Shown: positions 11,111 through 21,157 of the stretch, piece after piece
How the letters are laid out: every line of letters begins with the position of its first letter
Numbering within the stretch: the first letter of the stretch is position 1
Source: Trifolium pratense
Taxonomy: Eukaryota; Streptophyta; Magnoliopsida; Fabales; Fabaceae
Direction of reading: 5' to 3'
DNA: 64,000 bases
Assembly: GCF_020283565.1 (NCBI RefSeq)
Contig: NC_060061.1
Span: 13,987,362 to 14,051,361 of the forward strand
Notes under the pieces: generated by a model
Database searches by the model: none
Told to the model about the DNA's origin: nothing
The model's input: only the letters and a program-made list of their open reading frames with translations
Position numbers and translations under genes: made by a program

Positions 11111-12139
11111 TCAAGCTTTGCAAGCTCTAAGAGGAGAGCCACACAAGCACCTATTATGAGCATAACAAGACTCATCAAATCTTTGCAATTTTCCACCTAC
11201 TGGTATCTCACCACACAAATCATTGTTGCTCACATTCAACTTACTTAAATACTTCAGCTTGGTCAATCCCTTAGGTAGCGTGCCGTAGATTTTATTGTCC
11301 CTAAGATCGATCGCCTCCAAATTCTTCGACAGCCCAACTTTTCCGATGTTAAAAGCAAACAAGTTCCTATCCAACCATATCTTCTGAGTACTTTTCTTTG
11401 ACCCAAAAAACACCGAAGCATCACCCTCCAACGCGTTTCGTGACAAGTCCACAAATGCAAGGTTCAGTTTAGCTAGAGAAGGTGGAATGTTCCCAGAGAG
11501 ACGGTTTTTTGACAGAGTGAACGATGTGAGTTTCGAGAACAAGCCATAAGATTCCGGTATTGTACCGGTAAGTTGGTTATCGTCGAATGATATTCCCAAG
11601 AGGTTAGGGAGAGAGGAGAGGCTTTCTGGGAGTGGACCAGTGAGTTTGTTGTGGGTGAAATCTATGGTTAAGAGAGTTTTGATATGTGAGAGGGTGTTTG
11701 GTATCTCTCCAGAAATGCTGGTGTGGTGTATGTAGAGGTACTGGAGTTTGGCGAGGTTGGAGATGGACGGCGGGATAGGACCAACGAGGTTGGGAATGCG
11801 GGAGATATAGAGGAAGGAGAGGTAAGGGAGGTTAGTGAATATGGAGGGTGGAATTGGAAGGGGTTTAGGGAGGTTGAGGTCGGAGAGATCAAGGTGATGG
11901 ACGCGGTAGGTTCCTGTCTCGGTGCAATAGACACCTGCCCATTTGCGGTGTTCACAGCAGTCTGTGGTCGGGTTCCATGACGAGAGTTCAGTTGGGTTAC
12001 CAAGTTCTTTTTTGATTTGGAGAAGGGCTTTTTTGTCTTGAGGGTTACATGTTTCTGAGAGTGAAGGTATGATGAAGTGTTGTGTGGTTAGGAATATTAG
12101 GAGGAGAAGTAGCAAGTGTTGCATGGTTGATGATATCAT
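11111..12139 (-). CDS. PGIP: Polygalacturonase-inhibiting protein, copy 1 of the cluster
   Basis: PGIPs are secreted cell-wall leucine-rich-repeat proteins that bind and inhibit fungal and insect polygalacturonases. This single-exon gene encodes 342 aa: a signal peptide (about 1-29), an N-terminal cap with CNPQDKKALLQIKKELGNP and the DCC-type cysteine pair, about ten LRRs of the extracellular xxLxLxxNxLxGxIP type, and the cysteine-rich end CLCGSPLRACKA. The ATG at 12139-12137 is followed by a hydrophobic stretch, which supports the start. Unlike copies 2-5 it has E-H-R-K in the cap instead of an N-x-T sugar site, and its upstream region lacks the shared W-box module. It is therefore the most divergent member in cap and promoter. 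Confidence 0.95.
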   Translation of the reverse strand: MISSTMQHLLLLLLIFLTTQHFIIPSLSETCNPQDKKALLQIKKELGNPTELSSWNPTTDCCEHRKWAGVYCTETGTYRVHHLDLSDLNLPKPLPIPPSIFTNLPYLSFLYISRIPNLVGPIPPSISNLAKLQYLYIHHTSISGEIPNTLSHIKTLLTIDFTHNKLTGPLPESLSSLPNLLGISFDDNQLTGTIPESYGLFSKLTSFTLSKNRLSGNIPPSLAKLNLAFVDLSRNALEGDASVFFGSKKSTQKIWLDRNLFAFNIGKVGLSKNLEAIDLRDNKIYGTLPKGLTKLKYLSKLNVSNNDLCGEIPVGGKLQRFDESCYAHNRCLCGSPLRACKA

Positions 12140-13149
12140 TTTGTTTTCAATTCATTTGCTTGCTATTGAGATATAATGTACTACATATATAGGCATATAT
12201 TGTGGGTTTTAGGGTGGAGAAATGACTTAATTTGTCCACCATAAGCAAATGGATTCCTGACCATAGATATATTGCTTAAAAAATCAGTGGATGAGATTTA
12301 AGATGGAGAAGCTGCTAGTAGTAGTACACATAGTTGAGAGAATGCAAAAGTTAATTGGTAAGAATTATATATATAAAAAGAGTTAATGGTCAAAATGAAC
12401 TAATTTAGTTTCATGAGTTAGTACACATTAGTCAGTTTGTAGTAACAAGTTACCTGTTACTTTCAAGAAGGCAAAGAGTTATTACCTGTGGCATAGGTAT
12501 ATAATAAGTTACTTTTTTACTTTTTGTTCAGCATGTTTGTTTTACTTTACCACCATAGGATGCTCTTGTTAGAATTAATCTATATTAGTTGTTGCAAATT
12601 AGTGAGATTAGTTTCAAATTTGCGATCGAATTCTGGCTGTTAATCTTGTAGCTGCAGGTTTATCGTTTCTGCTGACCCTGCCATGCTGCTTTTGTTAGAT
12701 TTGGATATAAATGTTTGATTAAGCAGGCACTTGATCCTAACTTATTGTTGCGGCATTGATGATGACATCAAAATGGAGTTTCTTTTTTTTTGACATAAGA
12801 CATCAAAATGGAGTTAACTTGTGATGTATCTTGCAGTCGAATGTCGATGGTCTTTGATCAGATTTGGTGTTGAGTTTCCTAAGTAGTTTGGTGATATTAT
12901 ATTCTGTAACTTTGATTTTTTTAGTTGTCTGTTGTTTATATGTTGTTTGGCTCTGGTGTATCTCTCATACTCTTTTAATCAACATTTGATTTATTTACTT
13001 TATAAAAAAAAATTAAGTCATATCATTAATCAAAATGTACTCAATATAATGAGGAATAAAACTCACAACATGGTGACTAGCTTAAGAATTGGCCAGATTC
13101 GTAGCAGTATAAGCCATTGTGTTTGTTTATTATGCCTAACAAATTTGAC
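12140..13149. other. Intergenic between PGIP copies 1 and 2
   Basis: This contains the copy 1 promoter on the right side of its ATG, with a TATA-like stretch near 12183-12192, and AT-rich sequence with no other gene. A single W-box core (ggtcaa on the plus strand, near 12384) is present, but not the paired module of the other copies. Confidence 0.4.
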
Positions 13150-14172
13150 CTAAGTCTTGCAAGCAGGAAGAGGAGAACCACATAAGCACTTATTATGAGC
13201 ATAACAATACTCATCAAACCTTCTCAAGTTAGTACCTTGTGGAATTTGACCACACAGGTTATTGTAACTCACATTAAAATAATGCAGAAACTTCAGCTCC
13301 GACAGTCCCTCTGGTAACGTACCATAGATCTTGTTCCTCTTCAAATCTAACTGCTTCAAATCGTTCGCCAACTCAACTTTCCCAATATCAAAAGCAAACA
13401 AATTCTTCGCCAAAACTATCTCAGTAGTCTGTTTCTTGGACCCAAAGAAAACCGAACCATCACCCTCCAACATGTTCTGTGACAAGTTCACATACGTAAG
13501 GTTGAGTTTCGCCAGAGATGCCGGAATCTTCCCGGAGAGCTGGTTTCTTGACAGACTTAACACTGTAAAGGAATTTGAAAATGATCCGTATGATTCCGGT
13601 ATTGGTCCGGTGAGTTGGTTTCCGTCGAATGATATTCCACCGAAGTTAGGGAGAGATGAGAGAGTGTCTGGGAGGGGACCGGTGAGTTTGTTGTTGGTGA
13701 AATCAATGGTTAAGAGAGTTTTGATCTGTGAGAGAGTGTTGGCATTGACACTGGTGTTGCTGATGGTGAGATAGAGGAGTTTGGTGAGTTTGGAGATGGA
13801 AGTTGGGATAGGACCGACGAGGTTGGGGGTGCGGTAGATGAAGAGGAAGGTTAGGAAATGGAGGTCTGTGATGGAGGGTGGAATGGGGACAGGTTGAGGG
13901 AGGTTGACGAAGTCGAGGCTGAGGTAGTTGACGCGGTAGGTTTGTGTGTCGGTGTCGCATCCGACACCGTACCATGTGCGGTTGCAGTCGGTAGTTGGAT
14001 CCCATGAAGACAGATTTGTTGGATTGCCAAGTTGTATTTTGATTTGGAGGAGGACTTTTTTGTCATCTGGGTGGCATTTTTCTGAGTTTGAAGGTATGAT
14101 CAAGTAATGTGTAGCTAGGATTAGTAGGGGAAGTAGTATAGATGAGGGGAAGTGTTTCCTGTTTGATATAAT
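13150..14172 (-). pseudogene. PGIP: Polygalacturonase-inhibiting protein, copy 2, start codon lost
   Basis: The frame is open and homologous to the other copies from 14172 to 13150, but the position of the conserved ATG reads ATT (14172-14170: ATT ATA TCA AAC, where copy 1 has ATG ATA TCA TCA). The signal peptide continues in frame (FPSSILLPLLILATHYLIIP) and the body keeps the LRRs and the CLCGSPLPACKT end. The next in-frame ATG is far inside the LRR domain, and the frame runs into a stop just upstream of ATT with no replacement ATG. It also lost one cysteine of the cap pair (DCNRTWYG instead of DCCNGTWEG) and three residues in an LRR (SVNANTLSQ instead of NISGEIPNTLSQ). It is most likely a young pseudogene; non-AUG initiation cannot be excluded. 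Confidence 0.75.
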
Positions 14173-14300
14173 CTTCTTTTCAGTTGCTTATTGTTGCTGA
14201 GATATATATAGGCTTATATATATATATTGTAGCTATAGGAGAGCATATATAAGATAAGATCTTGCATTAATAGTTTAATACTGAATAATACTACTAGTCT

Positions 14301-14363
14301 TTGTGACAGCTCATGCATTTGAGAAGTATTCTTCATTGTCAAATATTTCATGCTTGAATTCAA
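14301..14363 (-). promoter_or_regulatory. PGIP promoter module, copy 2 version, one W-box core mutated
   Basis: On the gene strand this module keeps TTGACA (14342-14337), but the second core reads TTGAAT (14363-14358) where copies 3-5 have TTGACT. The shared left border is TGTCACAAAG-like. It lies 129-191 bp upstream of the lost start codon. Confidence 0.6.
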
Positions 14364-14932
14364 CTTCTGTTGATTAATGTCATTGTCATCATAATTAACA
14401 AGTAGAGATTGGTCTCCTTGGTTGGAATATTTTATTTGCAATTTCTTGAATTTCAGGTTTTGGTTCTGGCATTGGCAAGGATACCATAAATATATTACTA
14501 GTAAGTTACTTCAATGAGGTTTGTTAGATTTAGTATTTACATTGCATACATGGAAGAATTACAAGTCTTTCATTCTTGCAGTGAATGAGATTTTGTGATA
14601 AGAATTTATTAATTTGTGTTTTTTTTTCCTTCTTAAATTTCTTGTTTTTAAGAGAATCTTGCGTCATAATCTAGAACTCCGACAATTCAACTTGAATTTA
14701 AGCTTAATAACACTTGAATCAAACTATTTAATTACTGATAATTTGTATCTAAAACTAGAACAACAAATCTGTTCACATCAAACATATATTTCATCAAAAC
14801 AACACTTCACATTCTTTTAATCAATATTTGACTTTTATAAACAAGTCAATATTTGACCTTTATTTTCGTAGTATTTTTTCTTTTATTATTACAAACTTAT
14901 AACAGTGACCGGAGAGTATAAATTAATCGAGT

Positions 14933-15964
14933 TCAAGTCTTGCAGGCGGGAAGAGGAGAACCACACAAGCATTTATTATGAGAGTAGCAATATTCATCAA
15001 ACCTTTTCAAGTTTCCACCTTGTGGAATTTCACCACACAAACTATTGTAACTCACGTTGAAATTATGCAGAAACTTGAGCTCAGTGAGTCCCTCAGGTAG
15101 CATACCATAGATTTTATTGTTCCTCAAATCCAAACCATTCAAATTCGTCGACAACCCAACTTTCCCAATATCGAAAGAGAATGAGTTCATCGCCAACACT
15201 ATCTTCTGAGTGTTTTTATTCGATCCAAACAACACCGATGCATCACCCTCCAATGCGTTACGTGACAAGTCCACAAACGCCAGGTTCAGCTTAGCCAGAG
15301 ATGCTGGAATTTTCCCGGAGAGGCGGTTTCGCGAGAGAGTCATCGATGTAAAGAGATTTGAGAATGAGCCATATGATTCTGGTATTGCTCCGGTGAGTTG
15401 GTTGCCATCGAATGTGATTCCGACTAGGTTAGGGAGAGACGAGATGGTGTCGGGGAGGGGACCGGTGAGTTTGTTGTAGGAGAAATCTAGGGTTACAAGG
15501 GTTTTGATCTGTGAGAGGGTGTTGGGTATCTCGCCGGAGATGTTGCTGTGGCTGAAGTAGAGGTATCGGAGTTTGGAGAGGCTGGAGATTGATGAGGGGA
15601 TTGAGCCAACGAGGTTGGGGATGCGGGAGAGAGAAAGGTAGAAGAGGAAAGGGAGGTTTATGATGGAAGGTGGAATTGGAAGGGGTTGAGGGAGGTCGAG
15701 ATCGGAGAGATCTAAGTCGTTGACGCGATAGGTTTGTGTATCGGTGTCGCATGAAACACCTTCCCATGTGCCATTGCAGCAGTCAGTGGTTGGATTCCAT
15801 GAAGAAAGTTTGGTTGGGTTGCCAAATTGTTTTTTGATTTGGAGCAGGGCATTTTTGTCATCTGGGTTGCATTTTTCTGACCGTGAAGGTATGATCAAGT
15901 TATGCGTTGTTAGGATTATGAGAAGTAATATACATGAGGGGAATTGCATGTTTGATAATACCAT
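14933..15964 (-). CDS. PGIP: Polygalacturonase-inhibiting protein, copy 3
   Basis: This single-exon gene encodes 343 aa from the ATG at 15964-15962 (MVLSNMQFPSCILLLIILTT). The frame extends four codons further upstream, but only to a TTG. The order is signal peptide (about 1-28), cap (CNPDDKNALLQIKKQFGNP, then DCCNGTWEGVSCDTD), about ten extracellular LRRs with the LTGPLPDT and NQLTGAIPESYGSF repeats typical of PGIPs, and the C-terminal cap ending CLCGSPLPACKT. The convex face differs from copies 4 and 5 mainly in LRRs 1-4. Several N-x-S/T sites are present. The W-box module lies ~105-170 bp upstream of the ATG. Confidence 0.95.
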   Translation of the reverse strand: MVLSNMQFPSCILLLIILTTHNLIIPSRSEKCNPDDKNALLQIKKQFGNPTKLSSWNPTTDCCNGTWEGVSCDTDTQTYRVNDLDLSDLDLPQPLPIPPSIINLPFLFYLSLSRIPNLVGSIPSSISSLSKLRYLYFSHSNISGEIPNTLSQIKTLVTLDFSYNKLTGPLPDTISSLPNLVGITFDGNQLTGAIPESYGSFSNLFTSMTLSRNRLSGKIPASLAKLNLAFVDLSRNALEGDASVLFGSNKNTQKIVLAMNSFSFDIGKVGLSTNLNGLDLRNNKIYGMLPEGLTELKFLHNFNVSYNSLCGEIPQGGNLKRFDEYCYSHNKCLCGSPLPACKT

Positions 15965-16068
15965 CTTGTTCTTCAATTCATTTGCTTGTTACATATATAT
16001 ATAGGCTTGTCGCTATAAGATGTGTCTATGAGAGGATAAGATCTTGCATTAATATTGAATAATATTCT

Positions 16069-16133
16069 TTGTGACAGCTCATGAATTTGAAAAGTATTCT
16101 TCATTGTCAAATATCTCATGCTTGAAGTCAACT
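16069..16133 (-). promoter_or_regulatory. PGIP promoter module with paired W-box cores, copy 3
   Basis: On the gene strand, TTGACT (16131-16126) and TTGACA (16110-16105) lie 15 bp apart, followed by a shared GAGCTGTCACAAAG border. WRKY factors bind TTGAC(C/T), so the first core is a full W-box. A TATA-rich stretch (15990-16005) lies between the module and the ATG. Confidence 0.6.
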
Positions 16134-16559
16134 AACATTAAATAATGGCATTGAAAACATAACAATGGGTAGAAATAGCAATGGTGGTTTCAGATTGTGG
16201 TTTTGGCATTGCCATATATTTAGTCTTTGAATTGGTCTCTCCAAGTATCTTTTATTCTTTCTTGGTTTATCAACTGATGCTTATTTTGGGTAGTTTTCTT
16301 TGGTGCCAGTGCCACAATTCTAATAGAAAGTTTGTGTAGCATAGCATCTTTTGTTTAAGTACTACAATGCCAAGAAGAACATTTGGTCACAGAGAGAGAG
16401 CTAAGAATCTGAATTTTCGGTTATTTACTTTTGTGTACAGCAAAATTACTTTCATAGCTTCGGCTTAGAACTTCCATCTAACCGATTCTTTTTGTTTCTT
16501 CCGACCTTAGGTTGTACCAAATGCCCTGCTCTCATGTGTTTTAGGTCCAACCTGGGAAG
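16134..16559. other. Intergenic, no gene seen
   Basis: The first part continues the duplicated PGIP upstream region, with 'acaatgggtaga' shared with the copy 5 flank. The rest is unique AT-rich sequence. Confidence 0.35.
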
Positions 16560-16745
16560 ATATTGTTGACTTTCTCCACACCGATAACCTGACCAGAAGC
16601 TTGGGCTTCGATATTAGAGGGCTTCCCTTTGCAGAAGATCATGAGATGTCATTTGCATAAAGGATATGCGATGGCACCCTGATTTCCCTGTTTCCTTTGA
16701 TCAGCTTGCCTTGTTCAACAAGTTTGCTGATGCTCCCACTTAAAC
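16560..16745 (-). pseudogene. LINE reverse transcriptase fragment
   Basis: The minus strand reads GSISKLVEQGKLIKGNREIR, then VPSHILYANDIS and a stop. After a frame change it continues MIFCKGKPSNIEAQA. This is the YxDD region of plant L1-type reverse transcriptase, with YAND replacing YADD. The frameshift and stop show it is dead. Confidence 0.65.
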
Positions 16746-17302
16746 ATCTTCTGCAATTGAACCGTTCTTGAACTATGATATGTACTTTTCAGCGATTCGT
16801 TCTCTGGTCCGAATTTTAAAACATCGTCTAAGAAACACATAGGAGTATATGAAGGAGTACTTTTCATCAAAACAACACTTTACATTCTTTTAATCAATAT
16901 TTGAATTTTAAAAACAAATCATATTGCATTTGCCTGCATGTCATCATATTCACATTTATTGTGTGATTTAGTTATATAGCTATTACTAACTATTTAACAT
17001 GTTGAGCTTTGTAGCATTTAGAGTTGCTACATTTAGATCTAAAGTAATTGACAATTCCTTAGAATACTTGGTTTCTTTATTTTAGCTTGATGGTTATTAT
17101 TTATTGAACATCTTTGCAGAGTTAAGAGGCAATGTAGCATTTATTTATGATTGCAACAAAGTTACTTCAAATTATTCAATAGCTTCAGACCTTTAAATAT
17201 ACTAATTATTGTTGGTCACGTTAAGAATTACATAGTATCTTTTTTCAATACATTTATTCTTATGAATTGAAGTTTAAATGCAAGCCACCATCAATCAATT
17301 CA

Positions 17303-17606
17303 AGTCTTGCAGGGTGGAAGAGGAGAACCACACAAGCACTTAATGAGTACAACAAGTCTCATCAAACATTATAAAGTTGCCACATTGTGGAATCCGACCA
17401 CACAACTTATCCAAAAGCTTGAGCTCTGTTAGTCCCTCCGGTAGCATACCGTAGATTTTGTTGTTACTCATATATCCAATGCCGCCAAATTCTTCGGCAG
17501 CCCAACTTTCCCTATATCAAAAGCCAGCGAGTTCATTGCCAACAATATCTTGTAAGTCTATTTCTTTGACCTGCAAGAAGATGTTGGGTATCTCACCGGA
17601 GATGTT
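17303..17606 (-). pseudogene. PGIP: Shredded PGIP fragment
   Basis: The plus strand carries the reverse complement of a PGIP 3' end (cysteine-rich tail at ~17303-17340), the 'LTELKLL' and NNKIYGMLPEG-like LRRs, and then, after large deletions, a short piece of the GEIPNIF-type LRR at ~17580-17606. Indels disrupt the frame (for example, the AHNKC codons before CLCGS are partly deleted). It marks a former gene between copies 3 and 4. Confidence 0.8.
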
Positions 17607-17771
17607 GGTTAGTTAGTTGGAACTTTGAATAGATGAATGTGTTCAAGTTACTTATGTACTTGAAGTTGGGTAATTTTATTCTGCATTGAGCCATTGCCTG
17701 TTGGAGTTGGATTAGGATATCTGTTATGGATGTAATTTTCCATTACTTAGCATCTCTTGTGTTTCTGAGTA

Positions 17772-17775
<4 letters not shown>

Positions 17776-17854
<79 letters not shown>
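17776..17854. repeat. (TA)n microsatellite, ~78 bp
   Basis: An uninterrupted run of TA dinucleotides. It is a likely highly variable marker and a possible fragile or cruciform-forming site. Confidence 0.97.
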
Positions 17855-17859
<5 letters not shown>

Positions 17860-18080
17860 CTCTTTTGGTTTTGCAAAAGAAAAATATTATTACATAAACA
17901 CATTTTCTAATACATATATTAGTTTAAGGATTTAATTCATATATCATAGTCATCATAATAATCTAATTATTAAAATGTTTTACTAGTTCTAAGGTCCCAT
18001 ATTCTTTAATAGTTTAAATGAAGACCACCATCTTTATTCAAAACTCATACATAGTTTTGTGGGATATCCATTAACTCAAT

Positions 18081-19103
18081 TCAAGTCTTGCAAGCGGGAA
18101 GAGGAGAACCACACAAGCACTTATTATGAGCATAACAACTCTCATCAAATAGTCTTAAATTTGGAATCTGACCACACAGGTTATTATTGCTCACATTCAG
18201 CTTGTGCAGATGTCGGAGATTCGCCAATTCCTCAGGTAGCGTACCGTAGATTTTATTGTTCCTCAAATCCAACTTTTCTAAATTCGTCGACAACCCAACT
18301 TTTCCGATATCAAAAGCGAAGGAGTTCATCGCCAAAGATATCGTATAAGTAAGTATGTTTGACTTAAAAAACATCGAAACATCACCCTCCAACATGTTCC
18401 GGGACAAGTCCAAGTCAGCAAGGTTCAGTTTCCCCAGTGACACCGGAACCCTCCCTGTTAGACGGTTTCGCGAGAGAAGCAACCCTGTAAAGAATGACGG
18501 GAATGAGCCGTAGGATTCAGGTATTGCACCAGTGAGTTGGTTGCCGTCAAAGGCAATTCCAGCGAGACTTGGGATAGTCGAAAGTGAGGCGAGGAGGGGA
18601 CCAGTGAGTTTGTTGTAAGTGAAGCCGATGGTTACAAGTGTTTTGATCTGTGAGAGGGTGTAGGGTATCTCACCAGAGATGTTGGTTTGTTTGATGGTGA
18701 CATACTGAAGTGTGGTGAGGTTGGCAATGGAGAGCGGGATAGGACCGACGAGGTTGGGGATGCGGGTGAGAGAGAGGATTTCAAGGGAAGGGAGGTTAGT
18801 TATAGAGGGTGGAAAGTGGACAGGTTTGGGAAGGTTGAGGTCGAAGATATCGAGGATGGTGACACGGTATGTTGGGGTGAAGTTGTCACATGTAACACCT
18901 AGCCATGTGCTGTTGCAGCAGTCTGTGGTTGGATCCCATGAAGAGAGTTGTGTTGGGTTGCCAAATTGTTTCTTGATTTGGAGAAGGGCTTTTTTGTCAT
19001 CTGGATTGCAATTTTCTGAGTGTGAAGGGATGAAGTTATGCGTGGTTAGGATTAGGAGAAGTGATATGTATGAGGAGAAGTGTTTTATGGTTGATGATAT
19101 CAT
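18081..19103 (-). CDS. PGIP: Polygalacturonase-inhibiting protein, copy 4
   Basis: This single-exon gene encodes 340 aa from the ATG at 19103-19101. It has a signal peptide (about 1-28), the cap CNPDDKKALLQIKKQFGNP with DCCNSTWLGVTCDNF, ten LRRs, and the end CLCGSPLPACKT. With copy 5 it forms a closely related pair that shares FTPTYRVT, HFPPSITNLPSL, NISGEIPYTLSQ and the FKSNILTYTISLAMNSF stretch, which points to a recent local duplication. A clear TATA box (CTATAAATA on the gene strand, about 19157-19149) sits ~46-54 bp before the ATG, with the W-box module ~105-166 bp before it. Confidence 0.95.
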   Translation of the reverse strand: MISSTIKHFSSYISLLLILTTHNFIPSHSENCNPDDKKALLQIKKQFGNPTQLSSWDPTTDCCNSTWLGVTCDNFTPTYRVTILDIFDLNLPKPVHFPPSITNLPSLEILSLTRIPNLVGPIPLSIANLTTLQYVTIKQTNISGEIPYTLSQIKTLVTIGFTYNKLTGPLLASLSTIPSLAGIAFDGNQLTGAIPESYGSFPSFFTGLLLSRNRLTGRVPVSLGKLNLADLDLSRNMLEGDVSMFFKSNILTYTISLAMNSFAFDIGKVGLSTNLEKLDLRNNKIYGTLPEELANLRHLHKLNVSNNNLCGQIPNLRLFDESCYAHNKCLCGSPLPACKT

Positions 19104-19207
19104 TTTGTTCTTCTTTGCTTCAGTTGCTTGTTGTGTTTGTGTGAAGGATATTTATAGGCTTTTATGAAGTATAGCTATTGGATGTTATGAATTGTGATGA
19201 AAATTTT

Positions 19208-19269
19208 TGTGACAGCTCGTTTGAATACAACTATATTTTATTGTCAAATATTTCATGCTTGAAGTCAAC
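19208..19269 (-). promoter_or_regulatory. PGIP promoter module with paired W-box cores, copy 4
   Basis: On the gene strand, TTGACT (19268-19263) and TTGACA (19247-19242) lie 15 bp apart. The same shared border GAGCTGTCACAAA follows, and the TATA box of copy 4 lies downstream. Confidence 0.6.
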
Positions 19270-19499
19270 TCACGTTAATATATGCTGGTACACACTAATA
19301 AATATTAACATTAACGTTAATGCCATTGTCACAGCACAATGGATAGAGTCATAGAGAGGTAGCAATGCTTTGTTGGACTCCCTAGCACTACAAAAAATAT
19401 TTACTATGGTAAAAATTGATATTTGGGAAGGAAGTGATTGATTTCAAGTGGTTAAAAAAATCTAACTTTTAACTTTTGAAATTGTATTCGTCGTTATTT

Positions 19500-20600
19500 C
19501 ATGCTTGGAATATTTTGACCAAGCTGAAACAGTTTGGAAGTTTGGGTCTCAGAAACTTACTTCATATGAATGAGGTATGCTTGATGAAAATGAGTTGGGC
19601 TTTACTGAAAGATGAAGACAATCTTTGGAGTCGGGTGCTTTTAGGTAAATATTGAAGACAAGGAAATGCACAAATAATGGGATGATATTCAGGTTTGCGC
19701 CAGTGACAGAACCGGTAAATTTACTGTCAACAGCACATATAGCAGTATTGCAGGCTGGACAGCGGCATTTGGTAAATTAATTCGATGGAACAAGTTCATA
19801 CCTTTATTTGGTTAATTCGACATGACAGGATCTTCACTAATACAAGATTGGCTCGTTGGTATGACACGACGCCTTATTGCTCTTATTGTGGACGGTAGGA
19901 AGAAACGACCATCCATGTTCTTCGCGACTGCCCATTAACTTCAATTGTCTGGCGCCATTTAATTGTGCCTGATAAAAGATCATATTCTTTTCTTAGTGGT
20001 TTGCAAGATTGGATAGATTATAATATGGGCCATGAGAATAGGAGATAGGACATCTAAGTAATATCCAGTGGAATGCTAGTTGGGCGACAATGTGTTATTG
20101 GCTATGGAGGCGGAGAAATCAATGAGTTCACGATCCGAATTTTGTGATTCCTTTTGAACCTTGGGGGTGATTAATATTCTTACGTCCTATATAAGAGACC
20201 AAGAGAATCATAGTAGGTCTTTAGAAGAAAGTCATATGTTATTATTAGTTGGAAAGCTCCGCAAGAGGGATGGTTTAGTTTTAATACAGATAGAGCGGCT
20301 AAGATTTCTTCTAGGTGTGCCGGATGTGGGGGAGTTATTAGAGATGATAGTGGACGATGGATTCATGGTTTTTCCAAGTTCCTTTGTAATACTACAGCTT
20401 ATATGTCAGAGCTATGGGGCTTATATGAAGGTTTATGTTTGGCAAGGGAATGTGGTATTGAAATGTTGGAGATTCAGATGGACTCAACAGTGGTTATTTG
20501 GGTTTGTTACATGGAAGAAAGGGTAGCATTGTTGGAAGAGCACTTATGAAGAGAATTAAAGCCTTGATAGGGTTGAATTGGAAGATAAATGGAGAATCAA
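19500..20600 (+). pseudogene. Degenerate 5'-truncated L1-type LINE between PGIP copies 4 and 5
   Basis: Three parts of a LINE ORF2 are readable in order on the plus strand, in shifting frames with stops. The first is the end of the reverse transcriptase (LGLRNLLHMNEVCLMKMSWA, then LWSRVLLGKY). The second is the zinc-binding region after it (HDRIFTNTRLARWYDTTPYC, SYCGR, then HVLRDCPLTSIVWRHL). The third is an RNase H domain (FNTDRAAK, GGVIRDDSGRWIHGF, MSELWGLYEGL, EIQMDSTVV), in which the D, E and D positions are still visible. It was inserted after the copy 4/5 upstream region formed, or the copy 5 flank lacks it by deletion. Confidence 0.8.
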
Positions 20601-21157
20601 TGTATCTTTGCAACATTTTATAAATGGAGAATCGATGTGTAAGACATTTCTAAGTTTAACATCTATCTTACAGATATTGACCCTATCTGGATTGTAAGCT
20701 TTTGGTTCAAATTGCTTAATATAGATTTTTCATTATGTCATATCTATTTGACAACATGAACCAGTTGAATGTAATTACGAAAAATTGGTAAAAATCCATC
20801 TTCTGTCAATCTTGCAGCCTTGCAAGTGCCATTGGCACATTTTAAATAAGAGAAATTAGATGCAGTTGAGAATTTAGGTTGTAAGCAATGTGAGTGAAAT
20901 ATTGCTTATAAGATTGACACATAATTTTTTTAATTCTGCTTCTTGAATGTCCATATATATCATCTCTCCCCAACACATATGAGTCGTAGCAATTTGTGGA
21001 CAATATAAAACTATTTACAATGTATCAAAATTAATCTCATTTTTTCAATACATCTTTCTTATATGTATTATAATAGAAATAGAAATGAAATTGAAGACCA
21101 CCATCTTCTTTATTCAAGACACATATATGTAAATTTTGTAGGATATGTTAATTCAGT
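20601..21157. other. LINE 3' flank and 3' region of PGIP copy 5, no gene seen
   Basis: AT-rich sequence. The last ~100 bp (gaagaccaccatctt...) repeat the region downstream of copy 4 at ~18015-18080, so the duplicated block includes the 3' flanks of the genes. Confidence 0.4.

Noticed and set aside
11668..12003. Several 60-150 aa open frames antisense or out of frame within the PGIP genes
   Set aside because: They overlap LRR coding sequence exactly, have biased composition from the LRR codons, and recur at the same place in each copy as shadows.
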